Shown: positions 39,505-55,192, counted from the stretch's first letter. The stretch: 64,000 nucleotides of DNA from Leptospira sp. WS92.C1 (GCF_040833975.1 NZ_CP162130.1:1-64000); one strand, 5' to 3'. Program-made: numbers and translations. Notes: generated by a model not told the origin, from the sequence alone.

Positions 39505-41004
39505 ATGGCCTTCAGGATTTTGCTTTTTTTGGTTCTTTTGTCTGTCTTTACTCTGCAACTTTTCGCGGATTTGAAGGAAGGAAAGAAGGCTTATGCGAGA
39601 AAGGACTTTTCCAAAGCAATGGATGAGTTCCAGAGGTTCAATAATGCCAATCCTTCTTCAGGCGAAGCTTGGATGTATATGGGTTACATCTATGAATACA
39701 GAAGAGATTATCCGAAATCCATACAAAGCTTTAAAAAAGCGGTCGGGTTACGCCTACCTAGAAAGGATCTGATAAATTGTTATCAGAAAATCATTCTTTA
39801 TTTTAATTACCAAAGAGATTATCATGAGGTAATCACTTATTCCACTCGTGTTTTAAGAATCGATCCGGATCTGACCCACATTCAAAAAATCCGCACTGCT
39901 GCGGAGGAACGACTTGCGGGACATCATGTCGTGCACAAACCAAAACGTCATACAGAGGGAGTGGAAACTATCGGACCGAATTCCGAAGCCGACTATCTGA
40001 AAATTTTAAAAAAAGAACCCGAAAACGAATCCGCACGTTGGAATCTTTCCCTTATCTATGCAAATCAAAAAGAATTTCAAAAAGCCGAAACGATGCTTGA
40101 AATGCTTGTAAAAGATTTTCCAGAAAAAGAGGACTATCTTTACAAATACGGGGTTATTTTAATTCGAAATGAAAAATATTCGGATGCTCTGCAGATTTTG
40201 GACAAACTAGAAAGTAAAATCGGAAACGGCAGTCCAAAGATGTTGTATTATGCGAATTTGAATCAAGCCGTGGCTTATCACAAAATGAAAAAGTATGAGG
40301 AAGCGGCTAAATATTATCGTAAGTCCCATTCTTTAAACGCAACGGTTCAACCTTTGATCGGTTTGACTAAACTAAAATACGAGGTCAAAGATTGTGACAA
40401 TGCCATTAAAATGGCTGAAAGAGCGTTGGAATACGGCGAAAGAACACGCGAAATCAGAATGTATCTTGCGCTTTGTAAAATTCAAAATAAAGAAGAAACG
40501 GAAGGATATACGATTTTAAAGGAGATTGCATCCGCTCTTGAAAAGGAAAATCCCGAATTTAAAAATCTTCCCGAGGTTTACAATGATGGCATTCTCAAAT
40601 TAGCCAGATATTATACAAATCACGGAGAATACGGAAAAGCTCTTCGTTATTTTCATTCCGTTCAGTCGTCCGAGGAAGAAGAAAGAGAATATAGATTTTA
40701 TCTCGGTAAAGTTTATTATTACACCGGAAAAATCGATCAGGCGATTCTGCTTTTGGAAAAAATCGGAAGTTCCTCCGGAGCTTATTATTTATTAGCAAAA
40801 TGTTATGCGAATAAGGACGATCTGGAAAAAACGATGGAGTATATCCGAAAGGCAGCGGATATGAAACCGTCGATTTGGGCCGCGGCTGCCGAAGAAAAGG
40901 AATTTGAACGATTTAAAGAAAAATCGTCTTTTAAAAATTTCCTGGAATCAAAAGGATCCGAAAAAGAAAAAAGTTCGGATTCTCAAGCTCTGGATAAAAC
41001 CTGA
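39505..41004 (+). CDS. Exported TPR-repeat protein
   Basis: A 499-residue protein with a signal peptide at ATG 39505 (FRILLFLVLLSVFTLQLFA). The frame is open to 39376, inside the GMC gene, but that would bury the signal. The mature part consists of many TPR units: AWMYMGYIYEYRRDYPKSIQ, ARWNLSLIYANQKEFQKAE, YYANLNQAVAYHKMKKYEEA, LARYYTNHGEYGKALRYF and YLLAKCYANKDDLEKTMEYI. It acts as a protein-protein interaction scaffold, probably periplasmic. It is convergent with aroD with only four bases between the stops. Partner unknown. Confidence 0.85.
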   Translation: MAFRILLFLVLLSVFTLQLFADLKEGKKAYARKDFSKAMDEFQRFNNANPSSGEAWMYMGYIYEYRRDYPKSIQSFKKAVGLRLPRKDLINCYQKIILYFNYQRDYHEVITYSTRVLRIDPDLTHIQKIRTAAEERLAGHHVVHKPKRHTEGVETIGPNSEADYLKILKKEPENESARWNLSLIYANQKEFQKAETMLEMLVKDFPEKEDYLYKYGVILIRNEKYSDALQILDKLESKIGNGSPKMLYYANLNQAVAYHKMKKYEEAAKYYRKSHSLNATVQPLIGLTKLKYEVKDCDNAIKMAERALEYGERTREIRMYLALCKIQNKEETEGYTILKEIASALEKENPEFKNLPEVYNDGILKLARYYTNHGEYGKALRYFHSVQSSEEEEREYRFYLGKVYYYTGKIDQAILLLEKIGSSSGAYYLLAKCYANKDDLEKTMEYIRKAADMKPSIWAAAAEEKEFERFKEKSSFKNFLESKGSEKEKSSDSQALDKT

Positions 41005-41008
41005 ATTT

Positions 41009-41728
41009 TTAATCTCTATCTTTTAACCTGATCAAAGAATAGAGATCGATTTGCCCGGGCGCTTTCGGCTCTTTCAGACAACAATACGTAAAGAAAGATC
41101 CAAAAGCTTCCGGAAATACTCTGGAAATAACTCCCATCGGACCCATACAAATTCCCGTAAGCAGAATCTTTAAATTTCGATATTCTTTCGCGATCTTTCG
41201 GATCGAAGTCAAAAACCGAGTCAATTCATCGGTCGAGGTCGGAAAAACGGCAAATTTATAAACCAAAGGAAGAGCCGAATCATATTTTTTTCTTCCGTCG
41301 AGATAGGGATCTTTTCGAATCCAATCTCTGATTTCCTCTTCCGATAAAATTCCATTAAATTTATGAACCGATCGGATCAATCCAAAACCTTGGGTCGCAT
41401 GAGTTTCCAATAGATCGTTCGAACGGTTTAGTTCAAGATCCAAATAGTGTTTTTTAGGCTTGATCAAATTTACAAATTTATGAAAATCTAATTCGCTTTC
41501 TTTGAAAGAGGCCGTCTGATCGGTATCTCCGGCTTGTCTATAGGTAAAAATACACTTTGTATTTAGAAATTCGATTTGATTTGATAATTTTTCTTTTAAG
41601 GAATCCGGGGAAAATAAATCCAAACGAATCTCGATCCAATCGCAGGGCGGGTGTTCCTTCAAAGAAAAAAATTCATTTTCACTGAGAGTCAGAACGATTT
41701 GAAAATCAGAGCGACTCACGATTTTCAA
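41009..41728 (-). CDS. aroD: 3-dehydroquinate dehydratase, type I
   Basis: Shikimate-pathway enzyme that dehydrates 3-dehydroquinate through a Schiff-base mechanism. The 239-residue protein shows the type I pattern: EIRLDLF near 33, FTYRQ near 61, the catalytic His122 in SVHKF, the Schiff-base Lys158 in YKFAVFP and GPMGVISRVFPEAFG near 195. The start is ATG at 41726-41728, overlapping the kdsD stop by four bases. It is the last gene of the minus-strand run that begins with the TonB-like gene, a metabolic gene in an envelope cluster. Confidence 0.93.
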   Translation of the reverse strand: MKIVSRSDFQIVLTLSENEFFSLKEHPPCDWIEIRLDLFSPDSLKEKLSNQIEFLNTKCIFTYRQAGDTDQTASFKESELDFHKFVNLIKPKKHYLDLELNRSNDLLETHATQGFGLIRSVHKFNGILSEEEIRDWIRKDPYLDGRKKYDSALPLVYKFAVFPTSTDELTRFLTSIRKIAKEYRNLKILLTGICMGPMGVISRVFPEAFGSFFTYCCLKEPKAPGQIDLYSLIRLKDRD

Positions 41729-42693
41729 AGCCCTTTTTGTAAAAGATCGTGAATGGAAACGATTCCGATCAAACGTTTCGAAGCGTCTACGATCGGAGCT
41801 ACGGAAATCGGGTTTGGTCGTGATTCCATTTGTTTTAAAATTTCATAGGCATTGGAGCCGGATGTAAAGGTGATCGGATTTGAATTCATGAGCTCCTGAG
41901 CCGTAACGGAAGAATTCAATTTACCTTCTCTTAGTTTTTTACGAATATCAAAATCGGTGATGATTCCTAAAAGTTTTCCCGATGAATCTGTGACTCCGGT
42001 AGCACCTTGTCTTTTGACTGTGATCTCTGTTAGGATTTCCGCCAAATCGGAATCTGGATTTATCTTTGCTAATTCTTTATCCTTGCGCATCACGTCGTCA
42101 ATCTTTAAACTCAAACGTTTTCCCAATCGTCCGGCCGGATGATAAAGAGCGAAATCCTCTTTTTTAAAGTTTTTCAATTCCATAAGACACATTGCAATCG
42201 CGTCTCCTAAGATCAGTGCGATCGTAGTGCTGGATGTAGGCGCTAGTTCAAGAGGACAGGCTTCCTTTAATACCGGGGTCAAAAGTAGGATATCGGATTC
42301 TTTTGCAAGTTTCGATTCTGCGTTAGCCGTCATTGCTACAAGTTTTGCACCAATATTCTTAATCGTCGGAATTAAATTTAGCAGCTCCTCGCTTTCTCCG
42401 GATTTTCCGATCGCGATCACTACGTCTCCATCTCCAATGATTCCTGCATCGCCGTGAGCGGCGTCCGAAGGATGTAGAAATACGGAAGGAGTGCCGGTGG
42501 AGCATAACGTAGAAGAAATTTTTTTACCGATGTCTCCCGATTTTCCAACTCCGGTGACGATCAATTTTCCTTTGGATCTTAAAATTAACTCGATCACATC
42601 CTTTATGGACGGATCCAAATTTTTTCTAAAATGCAGAATGGATTCTATTTCGATATCGATCGCTTTTTCTATTTTTTCAAAAATCGGATCCAA
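41725..42693 (-). CDS. kdsD: Arabinose-5-phosphate isomerase (KdsD/KpsF type)
   Basis: Converts ribulose-5-phosphate to arabinose-5-phosphate, the precursor of the LPS inner-core sugar Kdo. The 322-residue protein has an N-terminal SIS domain (VTGVGKSGDIGKKIS near 46-60, then LHPSDAAHGDAGII and IAIGKSGESEELL) and a C-terminal CBS pair (about 205-320), the standard KdsD layout. It overlaps the NusG-like gene by 17 bases and aroD by four, so all are translated from one transcript. Kdo supply ties it to lipopolysaccharide synthesis. Confidence 0.94.
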   Translation of the reverse strand: MDPIFEKIEKAIDIEIESILHFRKNLDPSIKDVIELILRSKGKLIVTGVGKSGDIGKKISSTLCSTGTPSVFLHPSDAAHGDAGIIGDGDVVIAIGKSGESEELLNLIPTIKNIGAKLVAMTANAESKLAKESDILLLTPVLKEACPLELAPTSSTTIALILGDAIAMCLMELKNFKKEDFALYHPAGRLGKRLSLKIDDVMRKDKELAKINPDSDLAEILTEITVKRQGATGVTDSSGKLLGIITDFDIRKKLREGKLNSSVTAQELMNSNPITFTSGSNAYEILKQMESRPNPISVAPIVDASKRLIGIVSIHDLLQKGL

Positions 42694-43216
42694 GGTTATC
42701 CTCCAGTTGTAACTTTTTTATATCCAGAGTGACTGAAGTCATTAAATTCAACCCCGGAAATTTGACTATAATTTGCTCTTCATTTTTTTTACGTATAATT
42801 TCTGCGTGATAGCCTGTAAAGGGTCCTTCCTTGATAAGAATTTTTTCTCCGGGTGTCAATTTTTCTTCGATTTTAGTTTGGATCTTATCCGGAAAGGTTT
42901 CCAAAAAAGTTTGTACTAAACTGATATCCTCGTCGGGAATTACATACGGTTTTCCTGCGTAAAAAACGAAGTGATGTGCTCCGGGCAATTGAAGAATTTT
43001 TACACGATCTTGAAAGAATAAAATTTTAACAAAAATATAAGATGGATACATTGGTTCTTCAATGATTTTCCATCGATCCGACCATTTTTTCTTTTTTGAA
43101 ATCAGAGGAAGAAAACATTCGATCTTTCTTTCTTGAAACAATCGTTTGAGTTTTTTTTCCGCTCTCGGATTTGTATAGAGAGCGAACCATTCGTAATCTT
43201 CAGAATTCTTTATCAT
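42677..43216 (-). CDS. NusG/RfaH-family transcription antiterminator paralogue
   Basis: A 179-residue NusG-like protein. The N-terminal NGN domain has WFALYTNPRAEKKL near 10-23, ECFLPLISKKKKWSDRWK and PMYPSYIFVKI, the last close to the RfaH/UpxY/LoaP motif; a C-terminal KOW domain follows (LTPGEKILIKEGPFTGY near 120-136). It is a specialised paralogue: the gene neighbours are not secE/rplK, which flank the housekeeping nusG. It overlaps kdsD and the TonB-like gene by 17 bases each. Such proteins usually relieve polarity in long envelope-polysaccharide operons; a leptospiral target cannot be named. Confidence 0.85.
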   Translation of the reverse strand: MIKNSEDYEWFALYTNPRAEKKLKRLFQERKIECFLPLISKKKKWSDRWKIIEEPMYPSYIFVKILFFQDRVKILQLPGAHHFVFYAGKPYVIPDEDISLVQTFLETFPDKIQTKIEEKLTPGEKILIKEGPFTGYHAEIIRKKNEEQIIVKFPGLNLMTSVTLDIKKLQLEDNLGSDF

Positions 43217-43679
43217 CTATCTTAAATGAGACCGGAATAATCAGACTTGTTCCTTCGTTGAGATCGAATTTCCAAGTTTTCAAAGCCCTCCGAAATTCTG
43301 TTTCGAAAATCGAATATCTACAAGGCTGTAAAGTTTTTAGTATCTCACCGTTTCCGTCAGATTTTATCCTTACTTCCCAGGAACAATCTGATTCCAATCT
43401 TTGCTCAAGAGCGTCGGGTGGAAAGTGGATTTCGTTTTTAAACTTTTCGATTTCTTTTTGCTCGGTTCCTTGTGCTCCTGCGTTTTCTGCTGGAGAGGTG
43501 TGGAGATTTTCATCGGATCGATTTTTCGGAAGGTTTATGGAAACGTTAGGAACCGTTCCCTTTTTTAAAAGAATTCTAAAATTGATCTCTTGTAAGGAAT
43601 CAAAAGAATAGAAATAAAAACAAAGGATTGTTAGAATATGAAATAGACCGGAAATTAGAAAGGAAAGCCGGGTGCTCAC
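43200..43679 (-). CDS. TonB-like C-terminal domain protein
   Basis: A 159-residue protein: one N-terminal membrane helix (SFLISGLFHILTILCFYFYS), a low-complexity periplasmic linker, and a TonB-type C-terminal domain (FPPDALEQRLESDCSWEVRIKSDGNGEI, then EFRRALKTWKFD and LIIPVSFKID). The fold is that of TonB, which passes proton-motive energy to outer-membrane receptors. It is short for a TonB and lacks the long Pro-rich stretch, so it may be a TonB-like accessory. The start is GTG at 43677-43679. Its 3' end overlaps the NusG-like gene by 17 bases. exbB/exbD are not adjacent. Confidence 0.7.
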   Translation of the reverse strand: MSTRLSFLISGLFHILTILCFYFYSFDSLQEINFRILLKKGTVPNVSINLPKNRSDENLHTSPAENAGAQGTEQKEIEKFKNEIHFPPDALEQRLESDCSWEVRIKSDGNGEILKTLQPCRYSIFETEFRRALKTWKFDLNEGTSLIIPVSFKIDDKEF

Positions 43680-44350
43680 AAGTCCATTTTTTCCGATTCA
43701 CCCGAAAGAGCAATCTATACCTGATCCTAAATTGAAACGGCGACATTGATTTAAAAATTATTTTTACTCCGAGATATAATCGAACAAGCGGAATAAAAAA
43801 TACGTTTTCGATCGGTTTTGATTCCAATGAGATTCTGAACGAGTCTTCAAAATAAGATTCAATAAAAATCAGCAAACTCAAAACAAAGATCGCCAAAATT
43901 GGTTCGGGATCGTCGCTCAAGACGCACTAATAATTCAAGGATCCTCTGCAAATGGACAAATACGATCTTTGAGAGATTGTATGTTTTGTTTGTGAATGGG
44001 TTTGATTCCTTATTTGATTCCGTATTTAAAGAATATGAAATAACTCTTAACATATTCGATGTTTTTTTAGAATAGAGCACACGTTTGATTCCTGCTTATC
44101 TTTTTTACGAATCATTGGATTCTTTTATTGCGGTAATTGCAACTCAAGAGAGAATGTTCTGGTTGTTATTTTTCATAAAACAAAACCATTTTTAATTTTT
44201 GTGAAATATATTATAATTTCATTGAATATCTATTATGATTTCCTTTTAATCCTTTTTAAGAATTGTTTAGTGATTTTTTTGTTCTTTTTAAAAATTTTTC
44301 TTTAAACGACCACTGTTTTTTATGCGATGTAAATGTTAGGGTAAAAACGA
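43680..44350. other. 671-bp intergenic gap between the TonB-like gene and the chemoreceptor
   Basis: AT-rich divergent gap. Two minus-strand frames (43600-43920 and 43859-44080) look like chance openings and are not called. A weak FliA-type promoter candidate for the chemoreceptor lies at 44303-44330. Nothing else is recognised. Confidence 0.6.
44303..44330 (+). promoter_or_regulatory. Weak sigma-28 (FliA)-type promoter candidate before the chemoreceptor
   Basis: TAAA at 44303-44306 is separated by 16 bases from TGCGATGT (44323-44330), sharing the CGAT core with the FliA -10 element GCCGATAA. Spacing is one base off the usual 15 and the flanks do not match. Chemoreceptor genes are often FliA-dependent. 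Confidence 0.25.
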
Positions 44351-46048
44351 ATGAGAAAAAATCTTCCTATTACGAACAAAGAAATTCAAATTCCAGTAAA
44401 TGCAGTTTTGATTTCCCGTACCGATATAAAAGGTAAAATTTCCTACGTCAGTCAGGATTTCGCCGATATCAGCGGTTTTTCTGAAAAAGAAATGTTGGGC
44501 GAACCGCATAATCTCATTCGTCACCCCGATGTACCATCTTTTATCTATAAAGAGATGTGGGAAACGATCGAAAGCGGGAATCCATGGAACGGAGTCGTAA
44601 AAAATCGCGCCAAATCGGGCGACCATTACTGGGTGGATGCCACCATTACTCCAGTGATGAACGAAGGAATCGTCTCGGGGTATATGTCCGTTCGTAAGAA
44701 AGCGACTTCAAAACAGATTGAAAGAACACAAATTCTTTTCAAGGAATTGGAAAATACGGGTTCTATTTTTTGGAAGTTTAAACTTTCTTTTAGAATGCTT
44801 TTACAAAAGCTCGGACTTTCCGGAAAAATTCTAATCTACAGCTTGCTTGTTTTTGTTCCTTTGCTTATTGCAAATTTTCAATGGATCCATAAAGGTTTGA
44901 TATTCCTGCCGCTGTTCGGAGTTTTTTGCGGCACTTTTGGAATTTTGTGTTTAATAATCACGATTCTCAATTACAAAAAAAAAATCCGCGAAATCATTTC
45001 GATCCAAAAGGATATAGTCAGCGGAAATTTTCTCAGAGAAATTCCCGCTAGAAACGAATATTCGGAAGTCGCCGAAATCTATTCCAGCTTAAGAGTTCTT
45101 GTCATTAGTATCTGGGGTTTGCTTGTCCAGATCAAAGAGAGCTTTGAAAAGAACAATCAGCTTTATACATATCTTTCCCAGTCAGCGGATCAATTTCAAA
45201 ACAATACTCATTCTCAGGTGACCTCCGTTGAAAAGACAGCTTTTGCCTCTCAAGAACTTTCTTCAACGTTGGAAGAAATCGTTAAATCGATTCATCTTCA
45301 ATCTACCGGGCTCGCTTCGATCAACGAAGGAATCGGTAAAGTAAACGAGTCGATTTATAACGTCTCGAAGTCGATGGGAAATCTTTCCACTCAAACGGCT
45401 TCCGTAAAACAAAAAGCGTCTCAAAGCGAGGAAACATTTGGAAGAGCCATTCTTGCGATGGATGAAATCAAAGAATATTCAAACGGGATCTCGAAGATCA
45501 TAGGGATTATCACTTCTATTTCTGAAAAAACCAATCTATTGGCGTTGAACGCTTCCATAGAATCTGCGAGAGCGGGCGAGGCTGGAAAAGGTTTTAGCGT
45601 TGTAGCCGAGGAGATTTCAAAACTAGCGGATCAAACTCGAAATTCTATCAAGGAAATCGTAAGTCTTATCAATAATACGACAAAGGCGGTGGACTTTGGC
45701 GCTGAAAAATTTCAGGAATCTCTTTCTATCGTCAAAGAACTTACTGATTATATCGGAGAAGTAAATTCTTCCGTAACGATCGTAACCGCATCTCTTGCGG
45801 CTCAATCGGAAAAACTGAGTGAAATTCGGAAGAATACGGATCAGGTGAATCGTCTCGGTGAAGCCGTAAACGAATCCTCAGGATTTCAAAAAACCGCATC
45901 GAATGAAATCTCTTTATCCATGCACAATATAGCCAACAATTCGGAATCGATCGCAAAAACTTCGAAAGAGATAAAACACACCGTAGACGAATCCGTGTTG
46001 AAAGCGGGAAAAATACAGGAAATTCTAAAACATTTTAGAACATCGTAA
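44351..46048 (+). CDS. Aer-like methyl-accepting chemoreceptor with PAS domain
   Basis: A 565-residue chemotaxis receptor. Residues about 15-115 form an Aer-type PAS domain ([37 protein letters not shown] and [17 protein letters not shown]), which in Aer binds FAD and senses redox state. Two membrane helices follow near 155-200 ([16 protein letters not shown] and [15 protein letters not shown]), then a short HAMP-like linker. The signalling domain has the conserved hairpin [20 protein letters not shown] and [16 protein letters not shown] near 395-430. There is no periplasmic ligand domain. It would signal through CheW-CheA to the flagellar motor. The start is ATG at 44351 with AGGG upstream. 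Confidence 0.92.
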   Translation: MRKNLPITNKEIQIPVNAVLISRTDIKGKISYVSQDFADISGFSEKEMLGEPHNLIRHPDVPSFIYKEMWETIESGNPWNGVVKNRAKSGDHYWVDATITPVMNEGIVSGYMSVRKKATSKQIERTQILFKELENTGSIFWKFKLSFRMLLQKLGLSGKILIYSLLVFVPLLIANFQWIHKGLIFLPLFGVFCGTFGILCLIITILNYKKKIREIISIQKDIVSGNFLREIPARNEYSEVAEIYSSLRVLVISIWGLLVQIKESFEKNNQLYTYLSQSADQFQNNTHSQVTSVEKTAFASQELSSTLEEIVKSIHLQSTGLASINEGIGKVNESIYNVSKSMGNLSTQTASVKQKASQSEETFGRAILAMDEIKEYSNGISKIIGIITSISEKTNLLALNASIESARAGEAGKGFSVVAEEISKLADQTRNSIKEIVSLINNTTKAVDFGAEKFQESLSIVKELTDYIGEVNSSVTIVTASLAAQSEKLSEIRKNTDQVNRLGEAVNESSGFQKTASNEISLSMHNIANNSESIAKTSKEIKHTVDESVLKAGKIQEILKHFRTS

Positions 46049-46132
46049 TCACTTTGAAAAATAAAAAATCAGGGATCATCTGAACTTGCATTTTGCTGCT
46101 CCTCTGAAAAAAATCTGCCGATATGTAAAGAG

Positions 46133-47007
46133 ATGGAGAATCGATTTCTCAGACTGACGATTTTTATATCCATAGCGATCACCCTTTTTTCTTTTTGGGA
46201 TCATCATCTCGTTCGTTATCTCAAGGATTTTATCGTATTTATTCATGAACTGGGACATGCGATCGCCGCACTTCTCACGGGCGGTTCTGTACATGCGATC
46301 GAACTTCACGGAAACGAATCCGGAGAAACGATTGCAATTCCAAACTCCGGAACAGGATCTTTTATCTTTGTTGTTTCGTCCGGTTATTTGGGATCCTGTT
46401 TGATCGGAGGATTTTTATTGAATCGAGGATTTTCCGGAAGGATGGTTCGTCCAACGTTGATTTCCTTTGGAGCAGTGTTGTTGTTGATGACGATCTCTTA
46501 TTCCAAGCCGGGAAATCTTGCTCAGTATACCGGTATCCTTTGGGGTCTGGGTTTTGTATTACTCGGATTTTTTGATTTAAAACTGAATCATTTTGTACTC
46601 GTATTTATCGGAACGAGTATCACTCTTTATAGTCTTTATGATCTTTTGGATTTTACCGGAAACATTGTTTATACCGATGCAGGAATCATGGCTATGTGGA
46701 TCACAGGGTCCAACCCTTCTCAAGCGATCCCAAAATCGGTAATTGTCCTGGGATATTTGATTGCTCTTCTCTGGTCTTTTTTTAGCCTATCCATCATATT
46801 CGTATCGGTCAAAAAGGTCTTCCAATCGAAAACTCAAGATCAGGAATTTCCGCAAGAAGAGGATGTTTTCCTTTTTCAAGAGCAAGGAAATGTTGAAACC
46901 CCTTTTCCAGGAGATATTACTCCGGAAGTTATGGAATGGTTTTTAAGCAGAGGTTTGGATTTAAACGGACGACCCTTACCCTCAGAATTTTTGGAAAAAG
47001 AAGAACA

Positions 47008-47011
<4 letters not shown>
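46133..47011 (+). CDS. M50-type membrane metalloprotease-like protein
   Basis: A 292-residue membrane protein with about seven hydrophobic segments and the zinc motif HELGH (His38, Glu39, His42) in [19 protein letters not shown], as in M50B/site-2-protease-like families. The third metal ligand is not obvious: the NxxPxxxLDG motif of classical S2P enzymes is not seen. The C-terminal 50 residues are soluble and acidic. The start is ATG at 46133. It overlaps the UDP-glucuronate decarboxylase gene by four bases (ATGA), suggesting co-expression. Proteolytic activity is inferred from HELGH only. Confidence 0.8.
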
Positions 47012-47952
<941 letters not shown>

Positions 47953-48013
47953 GCGAAGAAAATCTGGACGTACTTTACCGAAACGTGTCCGGAAACACGC
48001 TATTGAATCAATC

Positions 48014-49203
<1,190 letters not shown>

Positions 49204-49688
49204 GAAACCGAAAATAGATCCGATCACCCAACCGCCGATCACATCGCTCACAAAGTGATGTAGAGAAAGCAGCCTTCCCACTCCGGCTAAGAAACTAACC
49301 AGAATCAAGGCCGGAGAGAATTGAAACAAAAATACAAGAATCAAAACCGCAGTCATTGAGTTTGCGGCGTGCGCGGATGGAAACGAATGTTTCATATCCG
49401 GGTTTGAATCGACTTTTCCCGCGACCGTAATCAAAGGTCTTTTTCTTGCGATCAGCTTTTTTAAGAATAAAACAAAACGATCGTTTGCATAGGTAATCAA
49501 TCCGGTATAAAGCAGAACAAAATACCAAGAGATCGGTAGATTCGATTTTAAATAAAGAAACGGAAGAAGAAATAATAAGAACATTTCTCCGCGATTGATC
49601 TTGGATAAGACGTGATTCAACTTCGGATTGTGCAGATTGGCACGGATCCAGGTTGAAAGTGAAAAATCGATCTGATCTACGATTTGTA

Positions 49689-51008
49689 TCAAAGTTGAAA
49701 GTCTTTCTTAAGAATTTCCGCAATACCTTTTCTGGAAAGGCTCTTTTGTTCTCCGGAAACCAAGTCTTTGAGTTGAACCGTTTCCGAACGAATTTCCGAT
49801 TCTCCGAGAAACAATACAAAACGATAACCTTTTTTTTCCGCGGTTTGAATTTGTTTTCCGATTTTTGCGGAATCTAACATCGTTTCGGTGAGAATCCCAT
49901 TCTCGCGAAGCTCTCCAGAAAGTTTGAAAGTTTCTAGGAAAAGAGATTCGTCCATAATCGGAAGAAAGACTGTTTTTTCTCGGCTCAGATTTGGAATGAG
50001 ATTGTAACCTTCCAAGAAATTTTTGAGAGTCACGTCTCCTAAACCGAAGCCGATTCCGGAAAGTTGTTCTTTCGAAAATAAACCGATTAAATTATCGTAT
50101 CTTCCTCCGCCGTATAATGATCTACGGTTTTCCGGATTTGTATCAAACACTTCGAAGATACATCCGGTGTAATAATCAAATCCACGAATGATAGACGGAT
50201 CAAAGGAAAGTTGATTTCCAACCCCCAATTCTCCCAGCTCGCGAAAAAGATTCTGAATAAAAGAAACGGATTCAACGTCGATTCCCGGAATCGTAGAAAC
50301 GCTTTCCAAATTGGAAGAAAGATATTTTTCGATCAAAGGAATTTGTTCGTTCGGCTCGTTGAGCAGGGGTTTGATTTCCGCTTCAAAAGCTTCCTTAGAA
50401 ATTTTGGATTTTTTATCCAGAAGTTTGGATACGCCGTGGACTTGATTTGGGTTTAGCTTTAGCGAATTCTTTAAAAAACTATCCAGAAGTTTTCGATGAG
50501 AAACCTTAATTTGATAACTTCCCGCAGGTGCTCCGAATCTTTTTAAAATCGAATCCGCGATCAGCAAAACTTCGAGTTCGGCGCGATAGGTATCGACCCC
50601 GAAAAGATCGACGTTCAATTGCCAGTGTTCTCTCAATCTTCCTTTTCCGGGTTGTTCGTAACGCCATAAGTTCGGAATAGAAAACCAACGCACCGGTCTC
50701 GGAAGATTTCTCAGGTCTCCTGCTACCATTCTTGCGAGTGTAGGTGTCATTTCAGGGCGGATCGCTACTCTTCGTTCGCCTTTATCTATAAAATCGTATA
50801 ATTGCCGTTCGACGATTTCTTCGCCGCTCTTGGCTTTGTAGAGATCGAAAGATTCTAAAATCGGACCGTCGTATTCTTCGTATCCAAAAGATAACACGGT
50901 ATCCCGCATCACTGAAAACATCCAGTTGCGGAGCCGCATTTCCTCCGGATAAAAGTCTCTGGTGCCCTTATAAGGCGCTGTTGTTAAAAAGTTCTTCTGA
51001 TTTTCCAA
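49689..51008 (-). CDS. hisS: Histidyl-tRNA synthetase
   Basis: Class II synthetase, 439 residues, charging tRNA-His. Motifs are motif 1 [10 protein letters not shown] near 15, motif 2 [11 protein letters not shown] near 79-89, the histidine-specific [20 protein letters not shown] near 266-285 and motif 3 [11 protein letters not shown] near 320. The C-terminal anticodon-binding domain follows from about 340 ([10 protein letters not shown] to the end). The start is ATG at 51006-51008, six bases downstream of the DUF1577-like gene's stop on the minus strand. It overlaps PAP2 by four bases. Confidence 0.95.
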   Translation of the reverse strand: MENQKNFLTTAPYKGTRDFYPEEMRLRNWMFSVMRDTVLSFGYEEYDGPILESFDLYKAKSGEEIVERQLYDFIDKGERRVAIRPEMTPTLARMVAGDLRNLPRPVRWFSIPNLWRYEQPGKGRLREHWQLNVDLFGVDTYRAELEVLLIADSILKRFGAPAGSYQIKVSHRKLLDSFLKNSLKLNPNQVHGVSKLLDKKSKISKEAFEAEIKPLLNEPNEQIPLIEKYLSSNLESVSTIPGIDVESVSFIQNLFRELGELGVGNQLSFDPSIIRGFDYYTGCIFEVFDTNPENRRSLYGGGRYDNLIGLFSKEQLSGIGFGLGDVTLKNFLEGYNLIPNLSREKTVFLPIMDESLFLETFKLSGELRENGILTETMLDSAKIGKQIQTAEKKGYRFVLFLGESEIRSETVQLKDLVSGEQKSLSRKGIAEILKKDFQL

Positions 51009-51009
51009 G

Positions 51010-52163
<1,154 letters not shown>

Positions 52164-52172
52164 GAAAACTCC

Positions 52173-54248
<2,076 letters not shown>

Positions 54249-54343
54249 GAATCACTCCAAAAAGAAAGTCGAAGAGGTGCCGTTTTTAGTTTTAATTCCA
54301 GGATCTCTACTAAAGTATCGGTCTTGAGCGAGAGTTTTTAAAG

Positions 54344-55189
54344 ATGGAAACTGCAAAGGAACTGAATTCTTCGGGCTATTCTCCCGTTATCTTTGGGGTT
54401 CTCAATATTACCGAAGACTCCTTTTCTGATGGGGGCAAGTTTCTCTCTCCGCAAGCCTCTCATAACAAAATAGAATCTCTTCTGAGTCACGGTGCAAACG
54501 TCGTCGATATCGGAGCTCAGTCTTCCAATATTCAATCCGGATTGGTCGGTCCGCTAATCGAGTGGGATCGAATGAAGAATCTAATTCCTGAGTTAATCCA
54601 AAAAAGAATCCGAATTTCGGTCGATACGTTTCAGCCCGATGTGATCGCCAAGGCTTTGGATTTCGGAGCCGAATTTATCAATCATATCCGCGGTTTTGTG
54701 GATGTGGAATCGATCCGTGCAATTTCGAAATACGCGGAATCGGATCGGAAATTTATTTTGATGTATTCGCACAATCATTCCAATCGCGCAGAAACAAAAT
54801 CTCATCTTACAAAAGACAATGTACTCTTAGAAATATCGAACTTTTTTAGAGCGAGAAAAAAGGAGCTTTTGAACGCGGGAATTTTACGGGAACAATTGAT
54901 CTTTGATCCGGGAATGGGTTTTTTTTTAAGTCCTGATTTTCAGGTGAGTTTCGAAGTTCTCAGAAAGATCAAAATTCTTCAGGAAGAATTTTCTCCGATG
55001 ATGGTTTCCGTGACAAAAAAATCCTTTTTAGGAAACGCGTTAGGCGGTCTTGAAGTTGGCGAAAGAGAAATTGCAACCGTAATTTCCGAGCTTTATCTTT
55101 CTCTCAATCGGATCGAATATATTCGAACTCATGAACCGAAAAATATTCGACAGGCATTGCATATTTGGAATTTACTTCAGTCGAATTGA
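54344..55189 (+). CDS. folP: Dihydropteroate synthase, divergent type
   Basis: Folate pathway enzyme joining p-aminobenzoate and the pterin diphosphate, the target of sulfonamides. The 281-residue TIM-barrel protein keeps FGVLNITEDSFSDGG near 18-32, ISVDTFQPDVIAKAL near 88, DPGMGFF near 190 and the VTKKSFLG segment near 226 carrying the conserved Lys. The pterin/PABA loop is unlike the classical enzymes: VVDIGAQSSNIQSG replaces the usual DIGGESTRPG, INHIRGF replaces INDI, and RTHEP stands where RVHDV is typical. It is probably an alternative FolP subfamily, still active. The start is ATG at 54344. Confidence 0.85.
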   Translation: METAKELNSSGYSPVIFGVLNITEDSFSDGGKFLSPQASHNKIESLLSHGANVVDIGAQSSNIQSGLVGPLIEWDRMKNLIPELIQKRIRISVDTFQPDVIAKALDFGAEFINHIRGFVDVESIRAISKYAESDRKFILMYSHNHSNRAETKSHLTKDNVLLEISNFFRARKKELLNAGILREQLIFDPGMGFFLSPDFQVSFEVLRKIKILQEEFSPMMVSVTKKSFLGNALGGLEVGEREIATVISELYLSLNRIEYIRTHEPKNIRQALHIWNLLQSN

Positions 55190-55192
55190 AAC

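Noticed and set aside
43600..43920. 106-codon minus-strand frame in the gap before the chemoreceptor
   Set aside because: Low-complexity, no RBS, overlaps the TonB-like gene start, no motif; chance opening in AT-rich DNA.
43859..44080. 73-codon minus-strand frame in the same gap
   Set aside because: No RBS, no signal or motif, overlaps another weak frame; not supportable.
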